From contig CP034994.1 in assembly GCA_004026145.2 (NCBI GenBank), positions 12,504,009 to 12,568,008 of the forward strand: a stretch of DNA of 64,000 nucleotides, given 5' to 3'. The stretch comes from Takifugu bimaculatus (Eukaryota; Chordata; Actinopteri; Tetraodontiformes; Tetraodontidae). The stretch's first letter is position 1. Each line of letters opens with the position of its first letter. The notes under the pieces were generated by a model, which saw only the letters and a program-made list of their open reading frames with translations, ran no database searches and had not been told where the DNA came from. Below are positions 22,789 through 33,881 of the stretch, piece after piece. The position numbers and the translations under genes are program-made.

Positions 22789-23637
22789 TCACTGACCCCC
22801 TTCAGCTCCCATCTGCTCCTCCTCCTCCGCTACTGCTCCTGTCTGAACATTCACTCCCATCTGCACCTCCTCTACTGCTCCTTCTCTTCCTGCCCTAAAT
22901 GCAGCTAAACATTCACCAGCTCCTCTTTGCTCCTCTACCTGTCCACTAGGACCCCCTCCTGCATCAGCCGCCACCTCATCAGCACCGCCGCTCGGCGCGG
23001 TGACGCGGCTCGACATAGCTGCCGATGCGAGCGCCCTCATTAGCGGGTTTGTGAGGGCAAGCGACACGCTTGTGTCCCACATCCCCACACTCAAAACATC
23101 TCATGCTCCCAGAGCTAGCACAGACCATAGTAGTGTCCCTCTCCATGTCTCACCCTGAAGGACACGTCTATCGTTTGTGTTGGACAGGTGAGGAACATGA
23201 AGCACTGCCTCCTGAGTGAGAGCAAGTGCTTCAGTTTGTCGCTCCTGCAGCCCAGACCCACGGTCCTCAGACCACTCGCCACCAACTCACCACACCTGAG
23301 ATGGTGACCCGAGTCGAGGCGCAGTGAGCGGGGACACCTGCAGGTACGGACCATTCACAGTCACCCCCCTCCCCACCAACTCAGCCACCAGTCGCTCCTC
23401 TTTCACAAAAACCACCACTCTTCTGTTCATCCTGGAGGCGTAGGACAGGTTAGCGTGTCCTACCCGGTCTCCTATGGCCAGGAGAACCTCCTCCACCAAC
23501 ACAGACGGGTCAGGTTGAACCCGATTCCCGTGTCGGATTGAAAGAGACAGCGTCACTGAGGACGCCTTCCCCGCCGTAAAACACGACGAAACCTCCGCCA
23601 AAACTGCACTAAACCCCCCCGATGAAAGTGCAGACAC
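22789..23637 (-). pseudogene. Tx1-type L1 ORF1 relic with CCHC zinc knuckle (first block)
   Basis: The minus-strand frame starts MSALSSGGFSAV at 23637. It contains ASRMNRRVVVFVKEERLVAEL, the RNA-binding-like block seen in Tx1/L1-type ORF1 proteins, then a frame change near 23310. Next come LKHLLSLRRQ, FRVRHGEG and, after another shift, CFECGDVGHKRVAC, a classic CX2CX4HX4C nucleic-acid-binding knuckle. Low-complexity Glu/Gly/Val repeats follow. No ORF2 follows. The duplicate is 42582-43532. Confidence 0.65.
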
Positions 23638-23639
23638 AC

Positions 23640-24900
23640 CGACAAGGGGAAGTTAGTTGGGGAAAAACACTCAACCTTACAAAAATCACAGCACGCTCTC
23701 CAGCAAGCGGTCAGCGAGAGATTTGATTGATTTTTAAACTCAATTTGTCATTGTTGGTGCACACCCAACGGGGCTCAGTATATCTCTTCCCTAAATCTCA
23801 ACAACGCCAGGCCCAGAATTCCACCTGGAGAATTATTATCAAGGCCGAAGAAGTGTTTTCTAGTGAGGGGAAGAGACTGGTCCTAATGTACAAAATTAAT
23901 ACTTTTATTACCGGATATCCTCTGACAATCGCTAAAATACACTCAAGCACCCATTTACACACTCAACATGCAGATATTAAATTCAGATTTACAACAATTT
24001 ACAAAAACATCTGGCCACACAGGGTAGGATCTGCACCAATTAGAAAATAACAAAACATACACAATAATAGAACCCAAATAAACATGAAACATCACAAATC
24101 AACCCCAACTCCCCCCTCAAACGAAACGTTAAACCAAATAAAGGCGATCCTAGTCCTCCTAGAGGTGCAGTTCAGTCACACACTCGCACTTTTAGATTTG
24201 GACCCCACACGATGATACCTCTCAGAGGTAGACAGGAGTGACGCAAAGTTGGGACCATGCACGATGAACCCAATGCGGAGGGCAAAACAGCAGCCGGCTA
24301 ACAGCAACGGGAGGAAAGCGCACTAGAGCCGGCACCTGTAACAATTTCTCTTGTTAAGAAAGAAAGCAATTTAGGTTCCTGACGATAATTCCCCATATGG
24401 TGGCGCTAAAGGCAGCCGCTACATACCGTCAGGTACAGGAAAAGAGTCTCTGAAGTGGAGACGCACACCGAGCCACTATAGCGTTCCCGCTAACAGGGCT
24501 AAACAGCTGAAGCACCAAGGCCAACCGTAAGGTACCCAAGGCTCCCCAGCTCTGATGACGGAGCAGACCCAGATGCGTATGGAATAGCACAGCCCCACCA
24601 CACAGCAATCCAATAAGGACCAAGTGAGCTGTGGCGTGGCACCTGAAAGCTCAACAACAAGAAAGAGCAGCCCGCGCAGCACAGTCTCCTTTTTAAGGAG
24701 AACGCCACAGCTGCAACTGCCCCAACAATTAAGGTGGTGGGCAGGGCACGAACTCCATGCTGCCACAATCGCAAAAAACATGATCCAAAACAAACAGAAA
24801 ACTAACATTCAGTTGAGGAGGAATCCAAAGACCAGCTCCTCCTCCACCAGACAGAGTTCATTATTTAGGCACCATGTGCTCTTAAACCCCTCAATATTGT
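23640..24900. other. Unassigned repeat-derived sequence, no gene supported
   Basis: Duplicated at 43535-45320. Its plus sequence has a TATA-like box on the minus strand (CTCCTTAAAAAGG near 24690), so it may include an LTR or retroelement 5' region. The several 90-110-codon frames are overlapping and not domain-bearing. Confidence 0.35.
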
Positions 24901-25999
24901 TCATTGCTCAGTAAAAATTAAACAGAGGGACAGAGGGAACGTGTGTGGCCTCTCAAGCCGAGACCAAACCTTGACCAACAGTTTTTTGAGGCGGTACATC
25001 TCCTGGTCAGTGAAAGAGGGCTGGCCAAAGCTCCCAGTTTTCATCAAGTACTTGGTAGACTCCTGAAAGAGCTGGAGGTCTGGAAAGTAGTCCTCCACCT
25101 GTACAGACCTCATCCCCTTTGTGGTCCTGAGGAAAGACCTAAACTTGGAGAGAGTATCCACTATGCATCTCCACCTGTATGTCATCGTTATCAACAGAAA
25201 AACCCTGCATGTCCCGTGAACTGTCCCTCTCCTGTATGTCCAACAAGGAGCTTTTGTACTTTGTGTGTCCACTGGGATGCTGTGGATGTACTGTGAGATA
25301 TGTGTGTGAGGTGAGTTTTGTATATCCTGTGTGCATCGTGGTGGGGAGGTTGTGTGTTGTGACCTTACCATGTCCTGTGTGTCCTGCAGGCTGCGTGTGT
25401 CCACCGCCAGTTCGAAGGCAGGAGACATTTGTTCTACTGGGGACAGTTTCTTTACTTTATCATTTTTTACCTTTGTATCTGTGTTCTTTCTTTTGATTGA
25501 GACATTGAGGCTGTTCTCCTCCACTACAACATCCTCCATGTCCAGGACGGTCTCTGCCACTCTTGTGGCTGTCTGCTCCATGAGCTCTCTGGTGAGAAGC
25601 TCACTCCTGAGGTCCACGTGGTCCCCCTGCAGCCCTGCTGGCTCCTTCACCTCCAGGGTTGTGTCTGCCATTGTGCCCTGTGTGTGTCCCTGACTCTGTG
25701 TTTGTGTCGTGTCCACAAACACCACCACCTTGCTGTTCATCCTGGAAGCAGACTTCACTCTTCCGTGACCCACAATCTCCCCCACAGCCAGACCGCACTC
25801 CTCCACGGACACACTGGCCGGTGGAGAGTTTGACGGCGTGTCTGCTGGTGAGTTTCTCCAACCCGGAGACTCCCTGCGACGCCACCATGACGGGCATGGC
25901 GACCGTGGCCGCCAAACAATTCCAAAAAAACAGTGAACAAACGATCAAAATTACAGAAAAGTGCTCCCCAATATGATCAAACACCACCCAGCATGACAA
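24901..25999 (-). pseudogene. Tx1-type L1 ORF1-only element, copy 1
   Basis: The N-terminal part (frame 25999-25601: SGLEKLTSRHAVKLS) shifts into the frame 25812-24901 with VEECGLAVGEIVGHGRVKSASRMNSKVVVFVD. A long linker with degenerate TQ/HT-rich repeats follows. It ends with a C-terminal block (VQVEDYFPDLQLFQES, FTDQEMYRLKKLLVKVW) shared by Tx1 ORF1 proteins. The RNA-binding middle and knuckle are deleted and no ORF2 follows. In the second copy (45359-46354) the same protein is one open frame of 331 residues. Confidence 0.6.
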
Positions 26000-26083
26000 T
26001 AAAGTTTAGGATTTAGAAAATGTTTGGGAAAAAACGCTTCGATCAATCACTCACTCCCGCAGCCGACACACTCACAACGCTCA

Positions 26084-26098
26084 GAGAGAGAGAGATTT
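26084..26098. repeat. (GA)n tract between two Tx1 elements
   Basis: AGAGAGAGAGA lies exactly between the 5' end of one minus-strand Tx1 element and the 3' end of the next. The same arrangement occurs at 46497-46510, and a (GA)n tract marks the 5' end at 48118-48136. Confidence 0.6.
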
Positions 26099-26208
26099 TA
26101 ATTTTTAATCACATCTTTATTCTGCCATTTTGTTCTACATTAACAGGAAATCATAGAACAAAGCAGCTTGAAAACTGACAATAGATAAATGAATAGATGG
26201 AAAACAAA

Positions 26209-26763
26209 TTATACCAGTTGGTCTGAAAAAACAAGGTCAGCTAAAATCCCATAAACGATTCTCCACTGGAGGTCAGCCGCCTTCTTGGAGAGAGGGAGGT
26301 AGAAGCTCCTCCACTCAGGCTGAACCTCTTCCCCCAGGGCTAGTTTGGCCCTCCAGGGTGATCGGGACCGGCGCTCCAGCCTCTGCCTGTTCAGTCCCCT
26401 CACCATCAGTCCAGTCAGAGCCTTGCTCTCAGCCGAGACCAGTTTCGCTTTTTCATAAACAGCCTTTTCCATTAAGACGTGTCCATCCATACTGTGGTGC
26501 AGCTCCACAGACTGAGGCTTAAAGTGTAGGGAGAACAGGATTCCCACCCCAGCACTGTTGGACAGTTTGTGGCTGTGGAAGACCTGGCCTGACCACTCCC
26601 TCCTCCAGTCCCCCTCAATGTTTCCGTTGCTGTGAGTCTCTTGAATTAGTAGAACCTCCAGGTTTGTCAGCCGACACAGCTGAAACAGGGAAGCTCGCTT
26701 GGTATCAGAGCGAGCTCCGTTGATATTAAGAGTCCCAATCTTGATGTTCATGATGAACCACAA
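26209..26763 (-). pseudogene. Tx1-type ORF2 with internal deletion (endonuclease start joined to C-terminus), copy 1
   Basis: The frame begins near 26751 with MNIKIGTLNINGARS and QETHSN, the start of an apurinic-type endonuclease domain. After about 95 residues it jumps to a C-terminal ORF2 segment (RSPWRAKLALGEEVQ...ADLQWRIVYG). The rest of the endonuclease and the whole reverse transcriptase are gone, but the join keeps one open frame. It lies just downstream of the ORF1 pieces 27063-27467 and 26824-27024, giving a short derivative. The duplicate is 46623-47177. Confidence 0.65.
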
Positions 26764-26823
26764 AGTGAGAGAACAAATAAAAAACAGGGGATAAAATGGA
26801 CATCACCATTAAAAAAGAAAACA

Positions 26824-27024
26824 CTAGCCAACGTCTTCAATCAGAGCAGCCTTGGCCTTGGTGACCAGCTTTTTGAGTCTGTAGACCTCCTGCTCTGAAA
26901 AGACATTTTCCTTTTTCAAACGATTTACCGATCTTATAAAACCATTCAAATCGGGGAAGAAACTTTCGGTTCTGACTGCCCTCTGACCCTTAGTGTCAGG
27001 TAAAAACTTTTTGATCTTCCCCAC
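26824..27024 (-). pseudogene. Tx1-type ORF1 C-terminal block, copy 1
   Basis: Reads MGKIKKFLPDTKGQ, then RTESFFPDLNGFIRS and EQEVYRLKKLVTKAK, the same C-terminal module as in the neighbouring element. It is followed by stop codons and then ORF2 at 26763. Confidence 0.55.
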
Positions 27025-27062
27025 AGGGTAACAGATTAGTTTTTCCTCTTGGGAGAGTCAGC

Positions 27063-27467
27063 TCAGACTCTTAGGTTTAAGTGACCATCGGAGTCTTTAA
27101 GGACCATATAAAGCTGCCTCCGATGACACACTACGTGCTTTAACTTCGGGGACTTGCATCCCAGCAGCACCATTCTAACCTGCGAGACTATCTGTCCGTA
27201 CCTGGACAAAGTTTTACACAGGTCGTCGTTTTTAATAAACGGTGGTGCGTTAGACACTGTGATTTTCGTGGCCGGATTCACCAGCAGATAAACGGGGGTT
27301 AAGGCGTCCCTGAGGACGACGCCGCTCTCCACCAACCGCTCCACCTTGGACACGTCGTCTAAGAAAATGACCACCGCGCTGTTCATTTTGGAGGCCGACT
27401 TCACGCTCTCGAAACCCACCACCTCACCCACAGCATCGCTCACCTCAACCGACACCGATTCATTCAT
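27063..27467 (-). pseudogene. Tx1-type ORF1 RNA-binding part, 5' end replaced by SAMHD1-unit flank
   Basis: Contains EVVGFESVKSASKMNSAVVIF, VNPATKITVSNAPPFIKND, LSRYGQIVSQVRM and CHRRQLYMVLKD, the core of Tx1-type ORF1. The zinc knuckle is missing (a stop follows HLNLRV). The normal N-terminus seen at 47880-47959 is cut. Codons for the first residues come from the flank of SAMHD1 unit C (junction near 27458-27469), so this marks a duplication or deletion breakpoint. Confidence 0.6.
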
Positions 27468-27468
27468 G

Positions 27469-29173
27469 TTAAGGGAAAAAGATAATTAAGGCAGGAAAAT
27501 GGAATACTGGGGGAGAGGGGTAAAAGATGTACAGAGAGCACTGATAGAATATTTGAAAGATATGGGATTATCAAATAGATCTTAGGTTTTTATTCTTAAA
27601 GAGCTAATGCAAGAGGATACAGAGTCCACGTTACATACTCCGATACAGTAGATGGCGGTATCGTCCCTTTTAAGTAATGGTTGCAATAAAACAGAACGAG
27701 ATTCTTTCCTGTGGCTCGATCGATCTATCTATCTATCTATCTTAAAGTATAAAAGGAGGTATAAAGTGATGATTTTTATTAGATAAAGGAATTTAGACTA
27801 AGGATATGTGTTTGTCTATATATATATATATATATATATACAGCAAGTTATTAGTGTATGGATGTATATTGATAAGGAATACTAGAATATTACTGATGAA
27901 TGGATGAAGGGTGGGATTAAATAAGTATTAGTTCTTCCCATTTCTTTTCAGATATGTAAATGTTTTTTAATTTCATGCTTTTGTATTGTATCTGTCTGTA
28001 CAATAGTGTAATTTTTTACATGTTCAAAATAAAGCTGATGAATTCTTTTTTTTTTGGCCCAGAGTATATAAATCTTAACCTTCTCAGGTTTGATGGCATA
28101 GTCAGTATTTCTGCTTACCACAAAAAAAATCACCTGGACAAATGCATCAATAACAGAGTAAAAGGCCTTACTTTCTACAAATACCGCTTTAAACAGTTAA
28201 ATTTGCCATCCATAATCAGTCTTTGCTGCCTTCTAGCAAGGAGTGGAAACATTTAAAAGCTCTGACAAACAAATCAATATATATACATACATACACATAT
28301 ATACTGAGAACAATAACTACAGGCACAATTAAAGCAATAAGCATTTTTAATTGTTTTTTTTTTTCCCCCCAACAGTAATACCAAATATAAGATCTTTATT
28401 TATTTTTATTACATTCTTTCGAGCCAAACATTTTACAATCAGGTAAGAAAACAACCAGGACACAAAGCAAGTTTGATGAGGTTGCATTGTTAAATTAAGA
28501 AACACTTCAAAATGTTCTGCTGGAGCTACGAGGTAAACAAATATTGCCCAAGTTTCCCACTTTAAGAAAAATAAGCACTCATGCAAAAGCTCTGAAAATA
28601 AATACCTTTAAGGTAAGATTAAAGGAAAATCCACAGATAGTAAAAAAGGCTAAGCTAAGTTTAAAGAAGAAAACTTTTAAAGTGACTGCAGTTTTGATTT
28701 ATATATATTAATAAAAACTGAAGCGCTGAAAATAGCTGTAAAAAGCACTCTGGCAGTTTTAACTGCCCACGATTTTGACACCAGCCCTGATACATGATAG
28801 GAGCATATTGAGAAGTTGACAGAATTAAATCAGTTTGTCTTTAAAATATGAGCAGACAGACAAGAGTGTCCAAATTAAAATCCGATTAAAATGATCAAAC
28901 TAAAACAAAAGTCCTGACGATATTGTGCTCCTGTAAACGCCCACTCATGGCATCACTTTAATTACACCCTCAGGTGATGTCTTTTGGTACAAATATAGTT
29001 TTGTTTCCAAACTTTCAAGAGACTAAACTTGTAGAAAAATATAATTTCCTCAAAATGCTGCTCACCCTCACAAATATTCAGGAGTCATATTTCAGCTTTT
29101 TTCGCCCACTTGGGTTGCTCGGGTCTCCAGCGCGGCTGGGACGCTCCCCGTCTTTGCTTTTTTTGCTGCTGGA
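27469..29173. repeat. 3' flank of SAMHD1 unit C (duplicated, non-coding)
   Basis: Matches 49826-51521 and about 360-1838. Holds a short (ATCT)n at 27720-27742 and (TA)n at 27818-27840. No conserved frame. Confidence 0.6.
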
Positions 29174-32100
29174 TTATTCGTGCTCAGGAGGCGTCACGTC
29201 TGATGCGATCATGTCCCCGTCCTGTTAAGGACAGATTACAAGGGACATTTTCCTAATGTGAATTTCCTTCTCTCCAGGCTGAACTGACATTAGAATTGCT
29301 GTAGATGTGGAATTCTTAATGTGCAGAGGCAATAAGGCAATAAACCAACTTCTTATGGTGTTACCTTCGGCTTGGAGAATCCCTTCTTCCATGACAGGTC
29401 TTCATTCCAGACCTGGTCCATGTCAATCCTGAAGGCCTTGTTCGGGTCATCTTTGCAGTAGAAAAGCACATCCCTCATGCCGTAGTCCATATTAATCAGC
29501 TACAGACATCAAGGGACATTTTTATATTGATTTAACAATTTTGTGGAGCAATAAGTGAATATTCTGGGTTAAATAATACAGAAAAATAAAATGCACTGAC
29601 ATTGACTACAAAGTCGTCTTGTTGCAGATGAACATCGTTGGCACCAATCTCTGGAACAGTTTGAGCCAACTCAGCTTGAAGTTTCTCCTTAGGGGAAAAG
29701 AGAGGAAACAGGTGTCACACATTAGATGTGACTGGATCACAAAAGAATCACATCTGTGTTTTTTTTTTTTAACCCCAAATTACAGAAATCAATTTTATCT
29801 ATCAAATAATGTGGGCACAGATGTGTGTGTGTTTGTGTGTGTGTGTGTTTGTGTGTGTGTGTGGAATGGTGCAGGCAGCTCTCTTACTCTGACCACCTCT
29901 GACTCTTCAAGGGGTTCTTTTGACTGTGTTCGGCCCAAATACTTGTAGAGGCGTCGGCAGGTGATGTCATGAAGAATCTTCCTTGGTTCGGCCAGTTCCG
30001 GGGAAGAAGAGTTCAGTATTTGCTCAAACATTTGATCTGCAGGATAAATCAGAAACAGAGTTGTAAAAAATTAATGAGAGGTTAGAGAGGGTTACTAAAA
30101 GCTAATGTTCTGAATAAATTAGTAGAGAGTGAAATGGAATTTGATTGTGAACTGTAAATTGAGTGCAAAAGGAAGGGTTGAAACGGAAATTTAGGAGAGC
30201 AGATGAAGTCCGTTTGCCACCTCATGCATTTGCAAGAAACAAAGGTTCAAAGGAGACCAGCGTCAAACGACTGGGTGGGGGGGGGGGGCATTCTCAGTCA
30301 TTCAACTTCTTGCGCCAGCCGGAACACATGCTGTGAAGGCACCAAACTCCTGCGGTGCATGCATCACACACGTGCTGTGAAGACGTCCTGTGTCCGCGCC
30401 TCAGAGGCGGGCCTTCGGCTATATAAGATCAGAACTGTCAACACTTAATAGAGATCTCTCCGCATGCTTCCGTGTGTGTATCCTGACCGACTGACTGGAA
30501 TAAAACCATCTCCTACGCAGTAACTTAGATTCATTGTTTACTTCTCCAAACGGCTAAAAATTACACGACAAGAGTCACTATGAACCCGCTCAGCACACAG
30601 AGGTGCACTTACAAACCTGTTAGCTTGGTGTAGGCTTCCATGTCATCTATGGCTGTGGACAGAGTGAATGTTCTCCCCCCCGATCCTTCAATCTTGATGT
30701 GGTTGTCTGCTTTCAGAAAGGCCTCCATGATCCTGCAGAATCACACCCGACGGTGTTACTTTCAGAACGAGACAGTGGGGAGAAAGGATGCAGACACGGG
30801 ATCTCCTCACATGATCTCGATGATGTTGGCCACCGGCTGCTGGTAGGCTCTTCGGTGGAGGCAGTTTCTCATGTAGAACATGTCACGCAGGTTGTTCACT
30901 TCCTGGAAACATGGATTATAGACTATCAGAACAAGCTTTGCGCCAGAATGGATTGTTACGAAGACTGATACAGGCACCTTGTCTCTAGTGCAGATGTACT
31001 TCTCCCCATCCACCTCAATCACCCTGGCAAATTTCAGGAAGCGTTGATGGTCAAAAATATTCTGGATGCCCAAGTGGTGGCAGTCCCTGAAGACAGAGTG
31101 GAAAAGCTATGGAAATAAATGCAAATCTTCCTCAAAAATCAAGGCCCAAGCTTGGAAATTTTGATCCAGACCTTGCAAAGTAGTCCCACTCGTCCACGTC
31201 GATGCCGTTTTTCTTGTTGGCCACAATATCATAGAGGAAGGACTTGTTCTTTTCACGGCCTTCATACGGCCAATGGGAGGATGACTGAGGACAAAAGGAG
31301 CAAATCCAGTTTCTTTCAATCATTTAAATCGGGTGGAAAGTGCAGCCAAGATCCAAAAGCTGCTGATGGAAAAAACGCACAGATTATCGTAAAACTGTTT
31401 GTGTGGAAGGTAATTTTATAACTTCCTGTTATGCAAGTGACATGTGCACAGACCTACATCAGACCCAGCCAAGCGTGCACTTCAAGCTCCTCACAGTCTG
31501 AGCTAAACTGGCCGCCAACTGTCAGCAAAATAAAAGCATCCTTGATATCTGTGGTATGGACGGCAACAGGTACCTGGCTGTTCTGGGATGCTCCATTGCT
31601 CAGTGGTCCAGCAATCTGTTCCTTGATGAAGTCCAGGTCCTTGGGCAGTGTCAGCCCGTGCTGCTTCATCACTGGCTCCAGGTTGTTGGCTTCAACCAGG
31701 TGGTCAAACATGTCTAAAGAAGCCTTCTCATGCTGCAGCAGAAACAGACCACGTTAACACAGGAACCCTTTGAAAACGAAACCCCAATAACAACACAGTA
31801 GTCATATAGAAAGAGCTGATCTCAGGTAAAGATGAGTTTGATATGAATCTTGTTTTTTATTGGTGCATCAGCAGAACCTTGATCCTACTATGGATTAGGG
31901 CCACTCGCGAAACAACTCTTATCTCTGCACTTGCCATGTTTATGACTTAATACGCTTTTAATGTTGTACACATGCAAGACATATATTTCCTTTTGCCTTC
32001 ATGGTTCTTTTGGTGCGCCCTGTCCTACCTGCCATTTCAGCTGAGGCCGTGCTATAGGGATGAACCTGCAATCAAACATGCGGGAGAATGGACCGTGACC

Positions 32101-32960
32101 TGGGGCAGAGCAATTGGATCAGACTGGGTTGGGTTCACGCCGACATCAGTTTTCAAGCGAGCTGTAAACGAACAGTTTCCCTTTGGCTCACCCAGGTCGT
32201 GGCACAGCCCTGCTATCTGCACGCAGAGGCAGTCGCTGTCCGAGATGTCAAGTTCTGGCTGCCTCTCTTTCAGAGAACAAACAAGTTGTCCTGCCAGGTG
32301 GCACACTCTGTAAAAATAGGCGAGTAAACAGAATATCTTTAATTTGATTGGTAATCGTCGACATGTTGGACTGGCACCCTTGTTTTTTCGTGCCATCGAC
32401 CTACCCTATGCTGTGTTCAAAGCAGTTGTGGGACGCTCCGGGGAAAACAAAGTAGGTCCCTCCGAGCTGCTTGATGTTTCGCAGTCTCTGGAACTGGGGG
32501 GTGTCGATGATTTTGATGAGAAGAGGGTGCAGCTCGATGTGACCATGGATGGGGTCATTAAAAACCTGGAAGGACACACAATTATTATTATTAACCATCA
32601 AAAGACGCTCGAGCTTTGTCCACATTCCAAACCCGACTGTATTTTTTGACAAATTATTATAATTTTTCCACATTGGCTTCATTGGCTGTGGGGGAAAACT
32701 GATGGATGGGAATTAAAAGAAATTGGCCAGGGGCTGCCCTGCCCAGGACAATCTAACTAGTCCATCTTCATTTTTGGGTTGCATTCTCTGCTAAATAGTT
32801 TCAGGGTTAGAGGTAAGATGAAAACACAAATGCAGCGAACATTTCTCAGCCTTCTTTCCTATTTTGGCTGAGTTTCTAATCTCCTCGTCCTTGACAGTGG
32901 AGGGCTGCAATAAAAACCACTGACCTCATATGTCGAAACATCGCCGATTCTGTTCTCCAT
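29174..32960 (-). CDS. samhd1: SAMHD1-like copy C: SAM-less, open frame, altered catalytic residues
   Basis: Blocks from ATG 32960: 32925-32960, 32405-32565, 32192-32307, 32029-32099, 31574-31732, 31172-31284, 30978-31086, 30811-30902, 30617-30732, 29897-30036, 29601-29687, 29365-29499, 29174-29221. They total 1383 bp with every splice phase matching and no internal stop, about 460 residues (human SAMHD1 has 626). A deletion fuses the start of exon 1 to the last bases and donor of exon 3, removing the SAM domain in frame. Another fuses exon 14 to the end of exon 15 in frame. The last exon stops early (TAA at 29174). HD-pocket changes are HNRFEH to HNCFEH, PFSHMF to PFSRMF, and VDKWDYF to VDEWDYF. 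By recalled human numbering these are R164C, H215R and K312E. HD itself (LCHDLG) is kept. It is likely a catalytically dead but possibly translatable paralog. Expression is unknown. Confidence 0.6.
30130..30570 (+). mobile_element. Solo LTR in SAMHD1-C intron, 4-bp target duplication
   Basis: 441 bp beginning TGAAATGG and ending CACGACA, with AGAG directly on both sides (30126-30129 and 30571-30574). Copies B and D lack it at this site. It contains a TATA box (GGCTATATAAG near 30417) and AATAAA about 80 bp later, in forward order. It is an LTR left by recombination of an endogenous retroelement. The 4-bp duplication and TG...CA ends are standard for LTR elements. It lies antisense to SAMHD1-C. 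Confidence 0.75.
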
Positions 32961-33881
32961 GTTCACTTGGTAAAAGAGACCCCGGGGAAGGTTAATCAAT
33001 CATGAAATGCGCCGCTAAAGATGCTGTTACAGTCGCCGATGGGACAACTGTCGGCGAAAGTAGAACCTGGCGGGGTTTTTAAGTCTAAATTTATTGAGTA
33101 AAGCTAAACGGAAATGCAATAAATTCCCTGCCATGAGTTTTCAAAACAAAAGGTCACCGACGCCTTTCAGAAAATACACGTTTCCTTATAAACACGCCGC
33201 TTCACAGTGGTATGTGTTGTGGTCCTAAAAACTAACTTAAAGCATCTAAATTTAATATACACACATATACTGTATGTATATATCGCACATAGTGCATAAT
33301 ATACATGCAGTATAAGTACGGTTTTTACAAAACAGTGGTATATTATCTATTTCCGGTTTGAATACATACATAACTTGACGATAATCGCTCTCCGCCTTTC
33401 GCGTCCAACGAGTTGTGCGCATGCGCAAAAGTCTCCGACCCAAACTGTAATCGCATATGTCGCCGTAAACCCAGGAATAGTCTCTGTGTATGCTAGATAA
33501 AAACGCTGTTGTCGATAGACTTTAAGTGATAATGCTTTTTCAGGACACATGGGTATATTTTCTGCTGCTTTTACTTGTCCCTAAAAGCAACAATTTTCCT
33601 TTATTAATTTATTAAGTATTCTATTTATTTTTGTAAAATACAATCTATCAACTTTATAGAATAACATTTCATGTATAAAATCAGATGGTATTTATCAAAT
33701 CTTCACAATATGAGTCATAAGTAGTGCAGACAATTATCACAAAACAAGACAGGACATAATGTTGACTTCACATTATTATTTCAGCAGCCATGGCAAGAGA
33801 TGTCTGGCACCCAGGGAGTGTCTAGAACAGTCGATGACTGGGTGTATTCATGTGGATCTTTTGAAAGCATTCCTCAAACAT
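32961..33881. repeat. 5' flank of SAMHD1-C (duplicated), cut by an L2-like LINE
   Basis: Matches 5937-6835 and 55013-55910 and includes the dyad at 33033-33057. The match ends at about 33881 after CCTCAAACAT, where LINE sequence begins. The rest of the flank (hAT site, dispersed repeat, start of the Penelope relic) is missing from unit C. Confidence 0.6.

Noticed and set aside
24429..24914. Cys/Leu-rich frames of 64-110 residues, repeated at 44824-45217
   Set aside because: Overlapping frames on both strands, no domain, inside repeat-derived sequence. The signal-peptide look comes from Leu-rich composition.
25179..25976. Plus-strand Cys/Ser-rich frames (also 45637-46350)
   Set aside because: They are opposite-strand shadows of the Tx1 ORF1 frame on the minus strand.
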